Part shown: in pieces, positions 54,174-63,336 of the stretch | How positions within the stretch are numbered: position 1 is the first letter of the stretch | Layout: the number at the start of each line of letters is the position of its first letter | Source of the DNA: Thauera sp. | Lineage (GTDB): Bacteria; Pseudomonadota; Gammaproteobacteria; Burkholderiales; Rhodocyclaceae | Direction of reading: 5' to 3' | Length of the DNA stretch: 64,000 nucleotides | Assembly (NCBI GenBank): GCA_003446655.1 | Contig: DMCZ01000039.1 | Span: forward strand, 6,078 to 70,077 | Notes under the pieces: model-generated | What the model was told of the DNA's origin: nothing | Seen by the model: only the letters and a program-made list of their open reading frames with translations | Database searches by the model: none | Translations under genes and position numbers: made by a program

Positions 54174-54515
54174 ATGGAAAAAGCCGCTGCACTCGCGGTC
54201 TTCGAGTCCTTGTCCTCAGGCATCCGGCTGGACGTCTATCGGCTGCTCGTGCGCAAGGGGCCGCAAGGCCTGGTGGCGGGCGAGATTTCTGCCGCGCTCG
54301 AGTTACCGCCAACCAATACCTCCTTCCACCTGAAGACGCTGACCCACGCCGGGCTGGTGTCGGTGGAGCAGGAAGGGCGCTTCCAGCGCTACCGCGCCAA
54401 CCTGGTGCTGATGCGCGAGCTGATCGACTACCTGAGTGCCGAATGCTGTGAGGGCATGCCGGACTTGTGTGAAGAGACGCGTGGCGCGGCGTGCGGCGAG
54501 CGCCTCAAGTGCTGA
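54174..54515 (+). CDS. arsR: ArsR-family transcriptional repressor
   Basis: A 113-residue winged-helix repressor that releases DNA on binding As(III). Core: VFESLSSGIRLDVYRLLVRK, VAGEISAALELPPTNTSFHL (recognition helix NTSFHLKTLTHAGLV), VEQEGRFQRYRANL. The C-terminal Cys set is AECCEGMPDLCEE with further Cys near the end (CGERLKC), so As(III) is probably bound by C-terminal rather than helix-3 Cys, as in some other proteobacterial ArsR types. The ATG at 54174 is preferred over a GTG at 54162 that would overlap arsJ. Confidence 0.9.
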   Translation: MEKAAALAVFESLSSGIRLDVYRLLVRKGPQGLVAGEISAALELPPTNTSFHLKTLTHAGLVSVEQEGRFQRYRANLVLMRELIDYLSAECCEGMPDLCEETRGAACGERLKC

Positions 54516-54609
54516 GCTCGCAGGCTTGCGCTCGAATGGGGCGGTCACCGGGTACCTGGCCTGAATTTTCTGCAACCAACCTGCGCCTCACGGCGCAACG
54601 AGAACTGAC

Positions 54610-55674
54610 ATGGGTTTATTCGAACGCTTTCTGACCGTCTGGGTGGGCCTGGGCATTCTTGCCGGGGTCGGTCTCGGGCTGATCATGCCGGGTGTGTTCC
54701 AGGGCATCGCCGCGATCGAGGTCGCGCATGTGAACCTGGTAGTGGCCGTTTTCATCTGGGTGATGATCTACCCGATGATGATCCAGATCGACTGGCACGC
54801 GGTGAAGGACGTCGGCCGCAAGCCGCGCGGCCTGATCCTGACCCTGGTGGTCAATTGGCTGATCAAGCCGTTCACGATGGCTGCGCTGGGCGTCCTGTTC
54901 TTCCACTACCTCTTTGCGCCCTGGGTCGATCCGCAGTCGGCCAGCGAATACATTGCCGGCATGATCCTGCTCGGCGTGGCGCCGTGCACCGCGATGGTCT
55001 TCGTATGGAGCCAGCTGGTGAAAGGCGACGCCAACTACACCCTGGTGCAGGTATCGGTGAACGACATCATCATGATCTTCGCCTTCGCGCCGATCGCCGC
55101 CTTCCTGCTCGGCGTCACGAACGTCACCGTGCCGTGGGAAACCCTGGTGTTGTCCACAGTGCTCTACGTGGTGCTGCCGCTGCTGGCCGGCATGGCGACA
55201 CGGCACACGCTGGAGCGGCGCTCGCCCACCGCGGTGGTGGAATTCGTCGCGCGGCTCAAGCCCTGGTCCATCCTCGGCCTGATCGCCACCGTGGTGCTGC
55301 TGTTCGGCTTCCAGGCCAACACCATCGTCGACAAGCCGCTGGTGATCGCGATGATCGCGGTGCCGCTGATCGTGCAGAGCTATGGCATCTTCGTCATCGC
55401 CTACGTGGCCGCCAAGGCGCTGAAGCTGCCGCACAACGTGGCCGGCCCGGCCTGCCTGATCGGCACGTCCAACTTCTTCGAGCTGGCGGTGGCGGTGGCG
55501 ATCTCGCTGTTCGGGCTGAACTCGGGCGCAGCGCTGGCGACCGTGGTCGGCGTGCTGGTCGAGGTGCCGGTGATGCTGTCCCTGGTGGCTATCGTCAACC
55601 GCACGCAACACTGGTTCGCCGGTTCGACCCAATCCACGGCGGCGCAGGGCACATTGAAGAAGGAAGCACGCTGA
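54610..55674 (+). CDS. acr3: Arsenite efflux permease ACR3
   Basis: A 354-residue inner-membrane arsenite exporter of the ACR3/BART family with about ten helices. Key blocks: [60 protein letters not shown], and [20 protein letters not shown] with the conserved functional Cys. It is not related to E. coli ArsB. The stop overlaps the arsC start by one base (TGATG at 55672-55676), coupling reductase and exporter. GAACTGACATG gives only a weak ribosome site, after a 94-bp gap from arsR. Confidence 0.95.
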   Translation: MGLFERFLTVWVGLGILAGVGLGLIMPGVFQGIAAIEVAHVNLVVAVFIWVMIYPMMIQIDWHAVKDVGRKPRGLILTLVVNWLIKPFTMAALGVLFFHYLFAPWVDPQSASEYIAGMILLGVAPCTAMVFVWSQLVKGDANYTLVQVSVNDIIMIFAFAPIAAFLLGVTNVTVPWETLVLSTVLYVVLPLLAGMATRHTLERRSPTAVVEFVARLKPWSILGLIATVVLLFGFQANTIVDKPLVIAMIAVPLIVQSYGIFVIAYVAAKALKLPHNVAGPACLIGTSNFFELAVAVAISLFGLNSGAALATVVGVLVEVPVMLSLVAIVNRTQHWFAGSTQSTAAQGTLKKEAR

Positions 55675-56096
55675 TGAGCGACATCACGATCTACCACAAC
55701 CCCCGTTGCGGCACTTCGCGCAACACGCTGGCGATGATCCGCAACAGCGGCGAGGAGCCGACCGTCATCGAATACCTGAAGATCCCGCCCAGCCGCGAGA
55801 AGCTGGTCGAGCTGATCGGCGCCGCCGGGCTCGGCGTCCGAGACATCATGCGCGCCAAGGAGGCGCTCTTTGCCGAGCTCGGTCTCGCCGACCCGAAGAA
55901 GACCGATGAGGAACTGATCGACGCGATGATGGCCCACCCCATCCTCATCAACCGCCCCATCGTCGTCACGCCGCTTGGTACGCGTCTTTGCCGGCCATCC
56001 GAGGTGGTGCTCGACATCCTGCCGCAGCCCCAGCGGGGCGCCTTCACCAAGGAGGATGGCGAGCGGGTGGTGGACGAGGAGGGGCGTCGTGTCTGA
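55674..56096 (+). CDS. arsC: Arsenate reductase ArsC (glutaredoxin type)
   Basis: A 140-residue cytoplasmic reductase turning arsenate into arsenite with glutathione/glutaredoxin. [20 protein letters not shown] carries the catalytic C12 in the HX3CX3R-like pocket. Also [35 protein letters not shown] and [20 protein letters not shown] with the substrate Arg. Length and motifs match E. coli plasmid R773 ArsC. It starts on the last base of the acr3 stop and overlaps arsH by 8 bases. Confidence 0.95.
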   Translation: MSDITIYHNPRCGTSRNTLAMIRNSGEEPTVIEYLKIPPSREKLVELIGAAGLGVRDIMRAKEALFAELGLADPKKTDEELIDAMMAHPILINRPIVVTPLGTRLCRPSEVVLDILPQPQRGAFTKEDGERVVDEEGRRV

Positions 56097-56811
56097 GCCG
56101 CTGACTGATCTGCCCAACATCGACCCCGCGCTGTTCCGCGTCCCCGACCCGGCGCAGTTGCGCGCGGCTCAACCGTCCGTGCACCCGCCCCGCATCCTGC
56201 TGCTGTACGGCTCGCTGCGCGCACGGTCGTTCAGCCGTCTGGTGACCGAAGAGGCCGCGCGCCTGCTGCAGGCCATGGGCGCCGAGACCCGTATCTTCAA
56301 CCCCAGCGGCCTGCCGCTGCCCGACGACGCGCCCGATACTCATCCCAAGGTGGTCGAGCTGCGCGAGCTCACGCAGTGGTCCGAAGGCATGGTGTGGTGC
56401 TCGCCCGAGCGTCATGGCGCGATGACCGGGATCATGAAGACGCAGATCGACTGGATTCCGCTGTCGGTTGGCGCGGTGCGCCCAACGCAGGGTAAGACCC
56501 TGGCGGTGATGCAGGTGTGCGGCGGCTCGCAGTCCTTCAACGCGGTCAACCAGATGCGCGTGCTCGGGCGCTGGATGCGCATGCTGACCATCCCGAACCA
56601 GTCCTCGGTCGCGAAGGCCTTTCTCGAATTCGACGAGCACGACCGGATGAAGCCCTCGTCCTACTACGACCGTGTGGTCGATGTGATGGAAGAACTGGTC
56701 AAGTTCACACTGCTCACGCGCGACATCGCGCCGTACCTGGTCGATCGTTACAGCGAGCGCAAGGAAACGGCGGCCGAGCTGTCGGCGCGCGTGAATCAGG
56801 CGTCAATTTGA
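56089..56811 (+). CDS. arsH: Organoarsenical oxidase ArsH (NADPH-FMN oxidoreductase)
   Basis: A 240-residue flavoprotein that oxidises trivalent methylated or aromatic arsenicals. [20 protein letters not shown] is the FMN-binding loop; [40 protein letters not shown] and [20 protein letters not shown] are ArsH hallmarks. Start: GTG at 56089, giving [16 protein letters not shown] and preceded by GAGGAGG; it overlaps arsC by 8 bases. An earlier ATG would extend deep into arsC and give a non-family N-terminus. Confidence 0.94.
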   Translation: MSEPLTDLPNIDPALFRVPDPAQLRAAQPSVHPPRILLLYGSLRARSFSRLVTEEAARLLQAMGAETRIFNPSGLPLPDDAPDTHPKVVELRELTQWSEGMVWCSPERHGAMTGIMKTQIDWIPLSVGAVRPTQGKTLAVMQVCGGSQSFNAVNQMRVLGRWMRMLTIPNQSSVAKAFLEFDEHDRMKPSSYYDRVVDVMEELVKFTLLTRDIAPYLVDRYSERKETAAELSARVNQASI

Positions 56812-56874
56812 AGGGGGCCCCATGTTGAATCCGATCTGTCCAACGCACGGGATTGCCCGGGCCGCCAGTCACCA

Positions 56875-57420
56875 ATGAGCCGCCCCTGCCTGCTCGAAGC
56901 CTGGGCTGCCTGCGAGCGCGAGCTGCTTGGCTTCCTGCGCCATCACGCGCCGGTCGACGTTGGCGCGGAGGATCTGCTGCACGACGTTTTTTTGCGCGCA
57001 CTGCGACAGGACCGGGGTTTTTGCGAGCTGCACAACCCGCGTGCCTGGCTGTTCGAGGTCGCCCGCAACCTGGTTACCGATCAGCTCCGCCGCAAGCGCG
57101 AGACGGTGGCGCTGCCCGAGGACCTGGTCGCGGTCAGCGACGCGGAAGAGATCGACGAAGTCGATCGCTTGTCCGGGTGCCTGCCGCGCGTGCTGTCCGA
57201 ACTTTCGGCCGAGGATCGCGAGGCGATCGAGCTGTGTGATCTTGGCGGTGTGACCCAGGCCCGCTTCGCCGAGATGAAGGCCCTGTCGCTGGCGGGTGCA
57301 AAATCTCGTGTGCAGCGTGCCCGTCGGCGCCTTCGGGCGCGCTTGCTCGAGTGCTGTCAGGTGACGCTCGACCCCACGGGGAAGGTGTGCTGCTTCGTGC
57401 CGCGCATGCCTGCCGGATAG
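56875..57420 (+). CDS. SigZ-like sigma-70 family RNA polymerase sigma factor
   Basis: A 181-residue ECF-type sigma factor. Region 2 is DVGAEDLLHDVFLRALRQ...HNPRAWLFEVARNLVTDQLR; region 4 is LPRVLSELSAEDREAIELCD with TQARFAEMKALSLAGAKSRV. The C-terminal tail is Cys-rich, LLECCQVTLDPTGKVCCFVP, as in SigZ-type factors. That tail could bind metal or arsenite (inference). It closes the ars cluster, 63 bp after arsH, on the same strand. No anti-sigma gene is visible. Its target promoters are not known. Confidence 0.83.
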   Translation: MSRPCLLEAWAACERELLGFLRHHAPVDVGAEDLLHDVFLRALRQDRGFCELHNPRAWLFEVARNLVTDQLRRKRETVALPEDLVAVSDAEEIDEVDRLSGCLPRVLSELSAEDREAIELCDLGGVTQARFAEMKALSLAGAKSRVQRARRRLRARLLECCQVTLDPTGKVCCFVPRMPAG

Positions 57421-57663
57421 GCGGCATTACGCATTTCAGGCGTCTTCTGAAGTCGTGGTGGGGCGTTACATACCTTGCCGACTCGCTCGCTGGCTTTTGG
57501 GGGTACAAGCGGCCTGGGGCATGCTCGGTGATGGATAGGTCAGCAACGCCTCCAGTGTGATCAGTGGCTGTTTCACAAGCTCAGGGACCTCCGTCCTGAG
57601 CGCCGTCACAAAGTACTCCTTTGGAATAATCCATGCCGTCATCCTCAACAACAACAAACACCG

Positions 57664-58443
57664 ATGGCGCAAATATCCCCGGCTCTGGATATCCTCCGGC
57701 ACGATGCCGGCCTGTACCGCGAGCTCGATGTCCTCGACCGCCTGCAACAGTCGCTGCCCGACGGCTATGAGGTCTTCCACAGCGTCGCCTGGCAGACCGC
57801 ACATCAGGGTGAGGGCCGGCACGGCGAGATCGACCTCGTCGTCCTGGCGCCGAGCGGCAACATCCTCCTGGTCGAGGTCAAGGCGGGCGAGCTCGCGCTA
57901 GTCGAGGGCAATCTCGTCAAGCTCTGCGGGCAACGCGAACGCGGCATTCCCCTCGCCGAGATCGTCGTCCTGAGCGCACGAGGACACGGCCGCTCACTCT
58001 TGCTCAAGGAGGCGAAGCTTGGGCTGTTTGCGCTGCGGAAGTTTCTTGGGCGGTATACGGCCGACGGGGAACCTGTGTGGTCCGAGGGCGAGCTCCTGGT
58101 CGAGTCTGTGCATCGTTTCAAGGGGCAGAGCGCGATGGGCGTCGTGCTGGCGGAGGTGGACTTCGAGCAACTCGACGAGGTGGCACGCAGGCGGCTGTTC
58201 GTGGGGATGACGCGGGCGCAGATGGGGCTTGAGATCGTCGTGTCGCGGGCGGCGGAGGCCGATCTCGATCTCAGCTTACAGCCCGACGGCTTCAACATTG
58301 GCATCAATGAAGGCGCGGCTGCCGGGCAGACGGTCCGGCACCTGCATCTGCACCTCATTCCTCGTTATCGGGGCGACGCGCCGGACCCGCGCGGCGGTGT
58401 GCGCTGGGTGCTGCCTGCCAAAGCAAAATATTGGGCCGAGTGA
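57664..58443 (+). pseudogene. In-frame chimera: NERD domain / UvrD-type helicase C-terminus / HIT C-terminal half
   Basis: A 259-residue open frame joining pieces of three proteins. Residues 1-88 are a NERD nuclease-related domain (LYRELDVLDRLQQSLPDGYE, GEIDLVVLAPSGNILLVEVK). Residues about 93-198 are the end of a UvrD/PcrA-like helicase (IPLAEIVVLSARGHGRSLLL, ESVHRFKGQSAMGVVL, RRRLFVGMTRAQMGLEIVVS); the Walker motifs are gone. Residues about 203-259 are the second half of a HIT hydrolase (QPDGFNIGINEGAAAGQTV, HLHLHLIPRYRGD with the HxHxH site). Junctions fall near 57930 and 58260. Internal deletions from NERD-helicase and HIT genes are the likely origin. The frame is intact and its stop overlaps the HNH gene start. 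Confidence 0.72.
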
Positions 58444-59393
58444 TGAGTCTTGCCAGTTTTGCCGACCGGTTCCGGCGCCTCAACGTGAATGTCGCCCATG
58501 GCCGGGCCAGCCCGCACAAGATCTGCATGCTGCTAGCGGTACTCGATCTGGCGCGCGGTGGGGCGCTGACGCAGAACCGCATCGAATACGCACCACCTCT
58601 GCTCGAACGCTACGCGCTGTACTTCGAAGCGGTAAGGTCAAAGGGGGATCATCCCAATCCTCACTTTCCGTTCTTCCACCTCGCAGGGCGCCTGCGTGGC
58701 GGTGACGAGAGTTTCTGGCACCTGCAGCCCAGGCCCCAACGCGAATCCGTACTCGCCAGCATGGGCAGTGCGAGAACTTCAAGGCAGGTGACCGAGAACA
58801 TCGACCATGCTTTCCTCGATCCGGAGTTGTTCGAGCTGCTTCAGGATCCGACGGCTGTCGATGCGCTGATCGTCGTCCTTGCCGAGACCTGGTTTGATCG
58901 CGGCTTGCAGGACCTCGATGCGGTGGTCGGGCGAACCCGGGAGATCAATCGCTACGAGCGTTCGCTCCGGGGCCCCATCGGTCCGGCACCCATCGCGGCC
59001 GAGGTGGTGCCGAGCTATGTACGTGACCCGGCCTTCCGGCGTGTCGTGACCGAGATCTACGATTTCCGCTGCGCGGCGACGGGCTTGCGGTTGGTGTTGC
59101 CCGATGGTGCGGCAATGGTCGAGGCCGCGCACATCCATCCTTTCAGCGAGGCTGGGGACGACGACCCGCGCAATGGGCTGGCGCTGACGCCCGACATGCA
59201 CTGGGCGCTCGATCGTAATCTCATCGCACCGGACACTGACTTCCGCTGGCGGGTTAGTCCGTCTCTGGATCGGCGAATCCCTGATTGCCGTGTGCTGACG
59301 GAGCTCGAGGGTAAGCCACTGTTTCTGCCGCGCGAGGCGCGGATGTATCCGAAGCGGGCGGTGATCGAGTGGCGATTGTCGCGGCTGGCGTGA
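58443..59393 (+). CDS. HNH endonuclease
   Basis: A 316-residue protein. N-terminal helical region (FADRFRRLNVNVAHGRASPH, KICMLLAVLDLARGGALTQN, FPFFHLAGRLRGGDESFWHL) as in restriction-like HNH proteins. The C-terminal HNH nuclease reads YDFRCAATGLRLVLPDGAAM, VEAAHIHPFSEAGDDDPRNG, LALTPDMHWALDRNLIAPD; catalytic His is in AAHIHPF and the Asn in DPRNGLAL. The ATG at 58443 overlaps the stop of the upstream NERD/UvrD/HIT chimera (TGATG), so they were one operon. A role in DNA restriction or repair is likely but unproven. Confidence 0.85.
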   Translation: MSLASFADRFRRLNVNVAHGRASPHKICMLLAVLDLARGGALTQNRIEYAPPLLERYALYFEAVRSKGDHPNPHFPFFHLAGRLRGGDESFWHLQPRPQRESVLASMGSARTSRQVTENIDHAFLDPELFELLQDPTAVDALIVVLAETWFDRGLQDLDAVVGRTREINRYERSLRGPIGPAPIAAEVVPSYVRDPAFRRVVTEIYDFRCAATGLRLVLPDGAAMVEAAHIHPFSEAGDDDPRNGLALTPDMHWALDRNLIAPDTDFRWRVSPSLDRRIPDCRVLTELEGKPLFLPREARMYPKRAVIEWRLSRLA

Positions 59394-59474
59394 TGAGAAT
59401 GCACACTGCAACTGGATCGCTCTGCAAGGGACTGCAATGATGTCGCAGGACGCTCTAAAGGGAAGGTGTCGAGC

Positions 59475-60086
59475 ATGGAAGCAGTGGCAGTCATCGATTT
59501 CGAGACCACGGGGTTGTCGCCCGCGCAGGGCGATCGCGCCACGGAGATCGCAGCGGTCATCGTGGAGGACGGTCGTGTAGTCGACCGCTACCAGAGCCTG
59601 ATGAATGCAGGTGTGCGGATTCCGGCCTACATCGAGGCGCTGACCGGGATCACGAACGCCATGGTCCGCAGCGCACCTTTGGCGGGCGAGGTCATGCGCG
59701 ACGTCTCCGATTTTGTCGGCGACATGCCGATCGTCGCCCACAACGCCTCGTTCGACGCCAAGTTCTGGGACGCGGAGCTCGCGCGCATCCAGCGCAGCAG
59801 GAAGCAGGATTTCGTGTGCTCGCTGCTGCTGTCCCGACGCATCCTGCCGCTCGCACCGAGCCACAAGCTGGGCGTCCTGGTCGAGTACGCCAATCTGCCG
59901 GTCGCCGGGCGCTACCACCGTGCCCTGGCCGATGCCGAGATGGCCGCGAGCCTGCTGCTGCGGCTCGAGGATGAGCTGCAGCGCCGGCACCAGGTGCCCA
60001 GGGTGTCGGTCGAGCTGCTGCGGCAGATCCAGCGCGCATCGAAGGCGCAGCTGCCCAGATGCCTGGCCGCTGCGCGGGGAGGCTGA
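59475..60086 (+). CDS. DnaQ-like 3'-5' exonuclease (DEDDh)
   Basis: A 203-residue exonuclease domain protein resembling DNA polymerase III epsilon. Exo I: VIDFETTGLSPAQGDRATEI (D and E of DxE). Exo II: MPIVAHNASFDAKFWDAEL (D). Exo III: HRALADAEMAASLLLRLEDE (H and D of DEDDh). A GGAAGG site is 8 bases before the ATG at 59475; a GTG at 59466 is alternative. The last about 35 residues are basic (LRQIQRASKAQLPRCLA). The replicative epsilon is usually next to rnhA, which is absent, so this is probably a stand-alone paralogue. Confidence 0.86.
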   Translation: MEAVAVIDFETTGLSPAQGDRATEIAAVIVEDGRVVDRYQSLMNAGVRIPAYIEALTGITNAMVRSAPLAGEVMRDVSDFVGDMPIVAHNASFDAKFWDAELARIQRSRKQDFVCSLLLSRRILPLAPSHKLGVLVEYANLPVAGRYHRALADAEMAASLLLRLEDELQRRHQVPRVSVELLRQIQRASKAQLPRCLAAARGG

Positions 60087-60123
60087 GGCGCGCGCCACGA
60101 CACGCGCGCGGGCACGCTGAGCG

Positions 60124-60529
60124 ATGACGACCCACTTCACCCTCTCGCCCGACGAAATCGAGATCACCGCGATCCGCGCCCAGGGTGCGGGCGGACAGAA
60201 CGTCAACAAGGTGTCGAACGCCGTGCATCTGCGCTTCGACATCACCTCATCGAGCCTGCCCGAGGAGATCCGCACACGACTGCTTGCCCTGCACGACCAC
60301 CGCATCAGCCAGGAGGGCGTGGTGATCATCAAGGCGCAGAAGTTTCGCAGCCTGGAGAAGAACCGCGCCGAGGCGCTGCGCCGCCTTGAAGAGCTGATCG
60401 AGCGGGTCGCAGCGCCCCCCGAAGGCGCGTCGTGCGACGAAACCCACCCGGGCGTCGGTTACCCGCAGGCTGGAGGGCAAGGCGCGCCGGGCGTCGATCA
60501 AGGCGGGGCGCGGAAAGGTCAGCGACTGA
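60124..60529 (+). CDS. arfB: Peptidyl-tRNA hydrolase ArfB (YaeJ), apparent C-terminal frameshift
   Basis: A ribosome-rescue factor that releases stalled peptides. FTLSPDEIEITAIRAQGAGG carries the catalytic GGQ (with QNVNKVSNAVHLRFDI). Frame 1 stays family-like to residue 98 (RLEELIERVAAPP), then shifts at a run of six C (60415-60420). Reading five C restores the basic tail KARRATKPTRASVTRRLEGK to the stop at 60527-60529, giving about 134 residues, the family length. As written, the frame instead runs to 60630 with unrelated residues. The tail binds the mRNA channel, so loss would impair the enzyme. A homopolymer sequencing error is quite possible. Confidence 0.82.
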
Positions 60530-60566
60530 CGCGCCGGTGCCCTCGAGGCTCAGTCTGTGTCCAGCA

Positions 60567-60950
60567 TCAGTCGGCGTCCAGAAGCCGAGTGCACTCGTCC
60601 ATCATCGAGCGCGCCAGGTCCGAGTCGTAGTTCGGGTCGAGCGCCTCCATCATCTCGTGGGCCGTATAGAGTCCGGCCTCCCGTGACAGCGAGCCGGCGA
60701 TCTGGCGCGCCAGCCCGTCGCTGAGCGCGGAGAGCTGGCGGCGGTCGGCCAGCGGCAGCGCGCGCTCGCTGCGGCGCAGCCAGTCGGCGATGAAGCTCGC
60801 GCCCTGCGCTTCGGTCAGCCACTGGCCATGCTCGTAGTAGATCGACAGGCGCTCGGCCGTCAGCGCGAAGATCAGCGCGGCGCGCGTTCCCTTGCTGTCT
60901 GCGGGCGGAGTGGCGCGGGGTGGAGTAGGCATGGTGGGGCGGACGGGCAC
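60567..60950 (-). CDS. Hypothetical protein, all-helical
   Basis: A 127-residue soluble protein that I do not recognise. The Pro/Thr-rich first 15 residues are followed by predicted helices: GTRAALIFALTAERLSIYYE, LTEAQGASFIADWLRRSERA, DRRQLSALSDGLARQIAGSL, HEMMEALDPNYDSDLARSMM. A second ATG at 60932 is an equally good start. It lies on the minus strand, convergent with arfB, and would overlap the frame-1 read-through of arfB but not its corrected end. No export or catalytic motif is visible. Confidence 0.55.
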   Translation of the reverse strand: MPVRPTMPTPPRATPPADSKGTRAALIFALTAERLSIYYEHGQWLTEAQGASFIADWLRRSERALPLADRRQLSALSDGLARQIAGSLSREAGLYTAHEMMEALDPNYDSDLARSMMDECTRLLDAD

Positions 60951-61147
60951 GGTGAAGATACTTCTGAATGCTATCAGTGCTCTGGCAGTATTTAGAGTCA
61001 GCTACGCTGCATGGATACAGATGGCTTGATGACTGGCATGAACTCCGAAGCCCCCCAGGCCAGACGCCAGATCTGGGCACGCTTGCGCCGGGGAGAGTTG
61101 CGGGTGTCGGCGTTGAATAGAGGCAGGAGAACCACGAGGAAGCAGCC

Positions 61148-62344
61148 ATGCCTGTAAAGACCGTCCTGAACGGCAGCACCGTGCCGGTCAGGATCTGGAC
61201 CGACGACATCGACGAGGGCTCGAAGGCGCAGCTCGCCAACCTCGCCAGCCTGCCCTTCATCCACCACCACGTCGCCGCCATGCCCGACGTGCATCTGGGC
61301 ATCGGCGCCACCATCGGCTCGGTGATCGCCACCCACCAGGCCATCATCCCGGCGGCGGTCGGCGTCGATATCGGCTGTGGCATGGTCGCCGCGCGCCTGT
61401 CGCTCACGGCCAACGACATCGACGAGAAGCGGCTGAAGAAGGTCTTCGATCAGATCACGCGCGATGTGCCGGTCGGCCGTGACCAGCATGCCGACGGTCG
61501 TGTGCTCGTCGATGCGGTGCGCCCCTTCGAGCCCGGTCTCAAGGCGCTGACCGAGCGCCACCCGCAGCTCCTCAAGGCCTTCGGCAAGTTCTCCAAGTGG
61601 GCGAACCAGATGGGCACGCTCGGCGGGGGGAATCACTTCATCGAGGTCTGCCTGGATGAGAAGCGCCGGGTGTGGGTGATGCTGCACTCGGGCAGCCGTG
61701 GCATCGGCAACGCGATCGCGACCTACTTCATCGAGCTCGCCAGGAAGGACATGGAACGGCACATGATCCACCTTCCCGACCGCGACCTGGCCTATTTCCG
61801 CGAGGGCAGCCGGCATTTCGACGACTACGTCGAGGCGGTGCATTGGGCGCAGGACTACGCGATGGCCAACCGCCAGGCGATGCTCGAGCTCGTGCTCGCC
61901 GGGCTGGCGCGGCATCTGCCGCCCTTTACGGTGACCACAGAGGCGGTGAACTGCCACCACAACTACGTCGCCCGCGAGCACCACTACGGCGCCGACGTGT
62001 GGGTGACGCGCAAGGGTGCGATCCGTGCGGGGAAGGGTGAACTCGGCATCTTCCCCGGCAGCATGGGCGGGCGCAGCTACATCGTGCGCGGCAGGGGCAA
62101 CGCCGAGAGCTTCTGCTCCAGCGCCCATGGCGCAGGCCGGCGCATGAGCCGCACGGCGGCGACCAAGCGCTTCACCGAAGCCGATCTCGCACGCCAGACC
62201 GAAGGGGTAATCTGCCGCAAGGACAAGGGGGTGGTCGACGAGATCCCGGGGGCGTACAAGGACATCGACGAAGTGATGGCCAACCAGCGCGACCTGACCG
62301 AGATCCTGCATACCCTGAAGCAGGTGGTGTGCGTGAAAGGGTAG
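61148..62344 (+). CDS. rtcB: RtcB family RNA-splicing ligase
   Basis: A 398-residue GTP- and Mn-dependent RNA ligase joining 2',3'-cyclic phosphate or 3'-phosphate ends to 5'-OH. Motifs: FIHHHVAAMPDVHLGIGATI, VGVDIGCGMVAARL (metal D and C), LGGGNHFIEVC, HSGSRGIGNAI, AVNCHHNYVAREHHYGAD and the active-site GSMGGRSYIVRG followed by CSSAHGAGRRMSRT, whose His forms the GMP adduct. Length fits the short bacterial RtcB class. GAGGAAGCAG precedes the ATG. In E. coli RtcB is under RtcR and sigma-54; no rtcR and no sigma-54 site is found here. Confidence 0.93.
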   Translation: MPVKTVLNGSTVPVRIWTDDIDEGSKAQLANLASLPFIHHHVAAMPDVHLGIGATIGSVIATHQAIIPAAVGVDIGCGMVAARLSLTANDIDEKRLKKVFDQITRDVPVGRDQHADGRVLVDAVRPFEPGLKALTERHPQLLKAFGKFSKWANQMGTLGGGNHFIEVCLDEKRRVWVMLHSGSRGIGNAIATYFIELARKDMERHMIHLPDRDLAYFREGSRHFDDYVEAVHWAQDYAMANRQAMLELVLAGLARHLPPFTVTTEAVNCHHNYVAREHHYGADVWVTRKGAIRAGKGELGIFPGSMGGRSYIVRGRGNAESFCSSAHGAGRRMSRTAATKRFTEADLARQTEGVICRKDKGVVDEIPGAYKDIDEVMANQRDLTEILHTLKQVVCVKG

Positions 62345-62413
62345 GGGCGCGCGACAGGTGGCGGGGCGCGGGTTCGAACCGTCATGGACAACTGCTGGCC
62401 GTCCTGTGCGCAA

Positions 62414-62438
62414 GACAGGCTCACTTCCTGAGCCTGTC
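62414..62438 (+). terminator. Stem-loop terminator after rtcB
   Basis: GACAGGCTCA (62414-62423), loop CTTCC, TGAGCCTGTC (62429-62438): a perfect 10-bp stem followed by GCGATTT. It lies 70 bp after the rtcB stop and 42 bp before the next start. The T-tract is short. Confidence 0.6.
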
Positions 62439-62479
62439 GCGATTTACAGTCACCGCACCACATCCAGCACGGAGTGCTC

Positions 62480-63259
62480 ATGCTCGGCGCCATCATCGGA
62501 GACATCGTCGGCGCGATGTACGAGTTCCGTAACCACCGCTCGAAGGTCTTCGAACCCTTCTTTCATCCGAACGCGTTCTACACCGACGACACCGTGTGCA
62601 CGATTGCGGTGGCCGATGCGCTGGTGAACGATCGCGATCCGGCGCAGGCTCTGAAGGACTGGGGCCGGCGCTACTGGGACAACGGCGGTTGGGGGCAGCG
62701 CTTTGCGATGTGGCTGGCCTCCGATGATCTCGACCCGTATGGCAGCTTCGGAAACGGCGCCGCGATGCGCGTGGCGCCAGCGGGGCTGCTGGCGAGCAGT
62801 GTCGACGAGGCAACAGCCTTGGCACGCAAGGTCACGGAGGTCACCCACGATCACCCGGAAGGGCTCAAGGGGGCTGAAGCCACGGCGCTCGCCGTTTTTC
62901 TGGCCCGCCAGCGCGTCACCCCCGCGAACATCCGGTTTGCGATCGCCGAGCGCTACGGCTACGACCTCGAGCGGACACCCGACGACATCCGGCCGGATTA
63001 CCGCTTCAACGAAACCTGTCAGGAGACGGTGCCGCAGGCGTTGGTCTGCGCGCTCACCGCAACGAGTTACGAGGATGCGATCCGCAATGCGATCTCGATT
63101 GGTGGCGACAGTGACACCGTGGCCGCCATTGCGGGTGGCGTTGCGGAGGCGATGTTCGGCGTACCCAGCGATGTCGCCGTTCGGGGGTGGAGCTACCTGC
63201 CGGTGGACATGCGCGAGGTGCTGACGGAGTTGTATCGCCACAGCGGCGTCACCGCATGA
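62480..63259 (+). CDS. ADP-ribosylglycohydrolase (DraG/ARH) family protein
   Basis: A 259-residue Mg-dependent hydrolase that removes ADP-ribose from proteins or nucleic acids. First metal motif FYTDDTVCTIAVADAL (T35-D36-D37), C-terminal metal motif ISIGGDSDTVAAIAGGVAEA. The start IIGDIVGAMYEF is the usual entry helix. ATG at 62480 with GGAG 5 bases upstream; a GTG at 62474 would shorten the spacing. No partner ADP-ribosyltransferase is nearby. It could serve nitrogenase control (DraG), DNA-end repair (with rtcB) or toxin reversal, none of which the sequence decides. Confidence 0.85.
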   Translation: MLGAIIGDIVGAMYEFRNHRSKVFEPFFHPNAFYTDDTVCTIAVADALVNDRDPAQALKDWGRRYWDNGGWGQRFAMWLASDDLDPYGSFGNGAAMRVAPAGLLASSVDEATALARKVTEVTHDHPEGLKGAEATALAVFLARQRVTPANIRFAIAERYGYDLERTPDDIRPDYRFNETCQETVPQALVCALTATSYEDAIRNAISIGGDSDTVAAIAGGVAEAMFGVPSDVAVRGWSYLPVDMREVLTELYRHSGVTA

Positions 63260-63336
63260 GTTCCTCGGTGCCACGCGCCTGCCAACTCGGTGCGCCGCAT
63301 TTTCATTCAATATTCATCACTGGAAGTGAGCACAAC

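Noticed and set aside
57466..57640. Small minus-strand open frame between sigZ and the NERD chimera
   Set aside because: About 58 residues with protein-like composition (IPKEYFVTALRTEVPELV) but no ribosome site and no recognised family. It could be another remnant; support is too thin.
61075..61095. Possible sigma-54 promoter upstream of rtcB (CTGGGCACGCTTGCG)
   Set aside because: The GG-to-GC spacing is too short for a -24/-12 promoter, and no RtcR gene is present.
62371..62380. GGTTCGAACC, resembling a tRNA T-loop
   Set aside because: It is a 10-bp palindrome with no acceptor stem, D-arm or anticodon arm around it.
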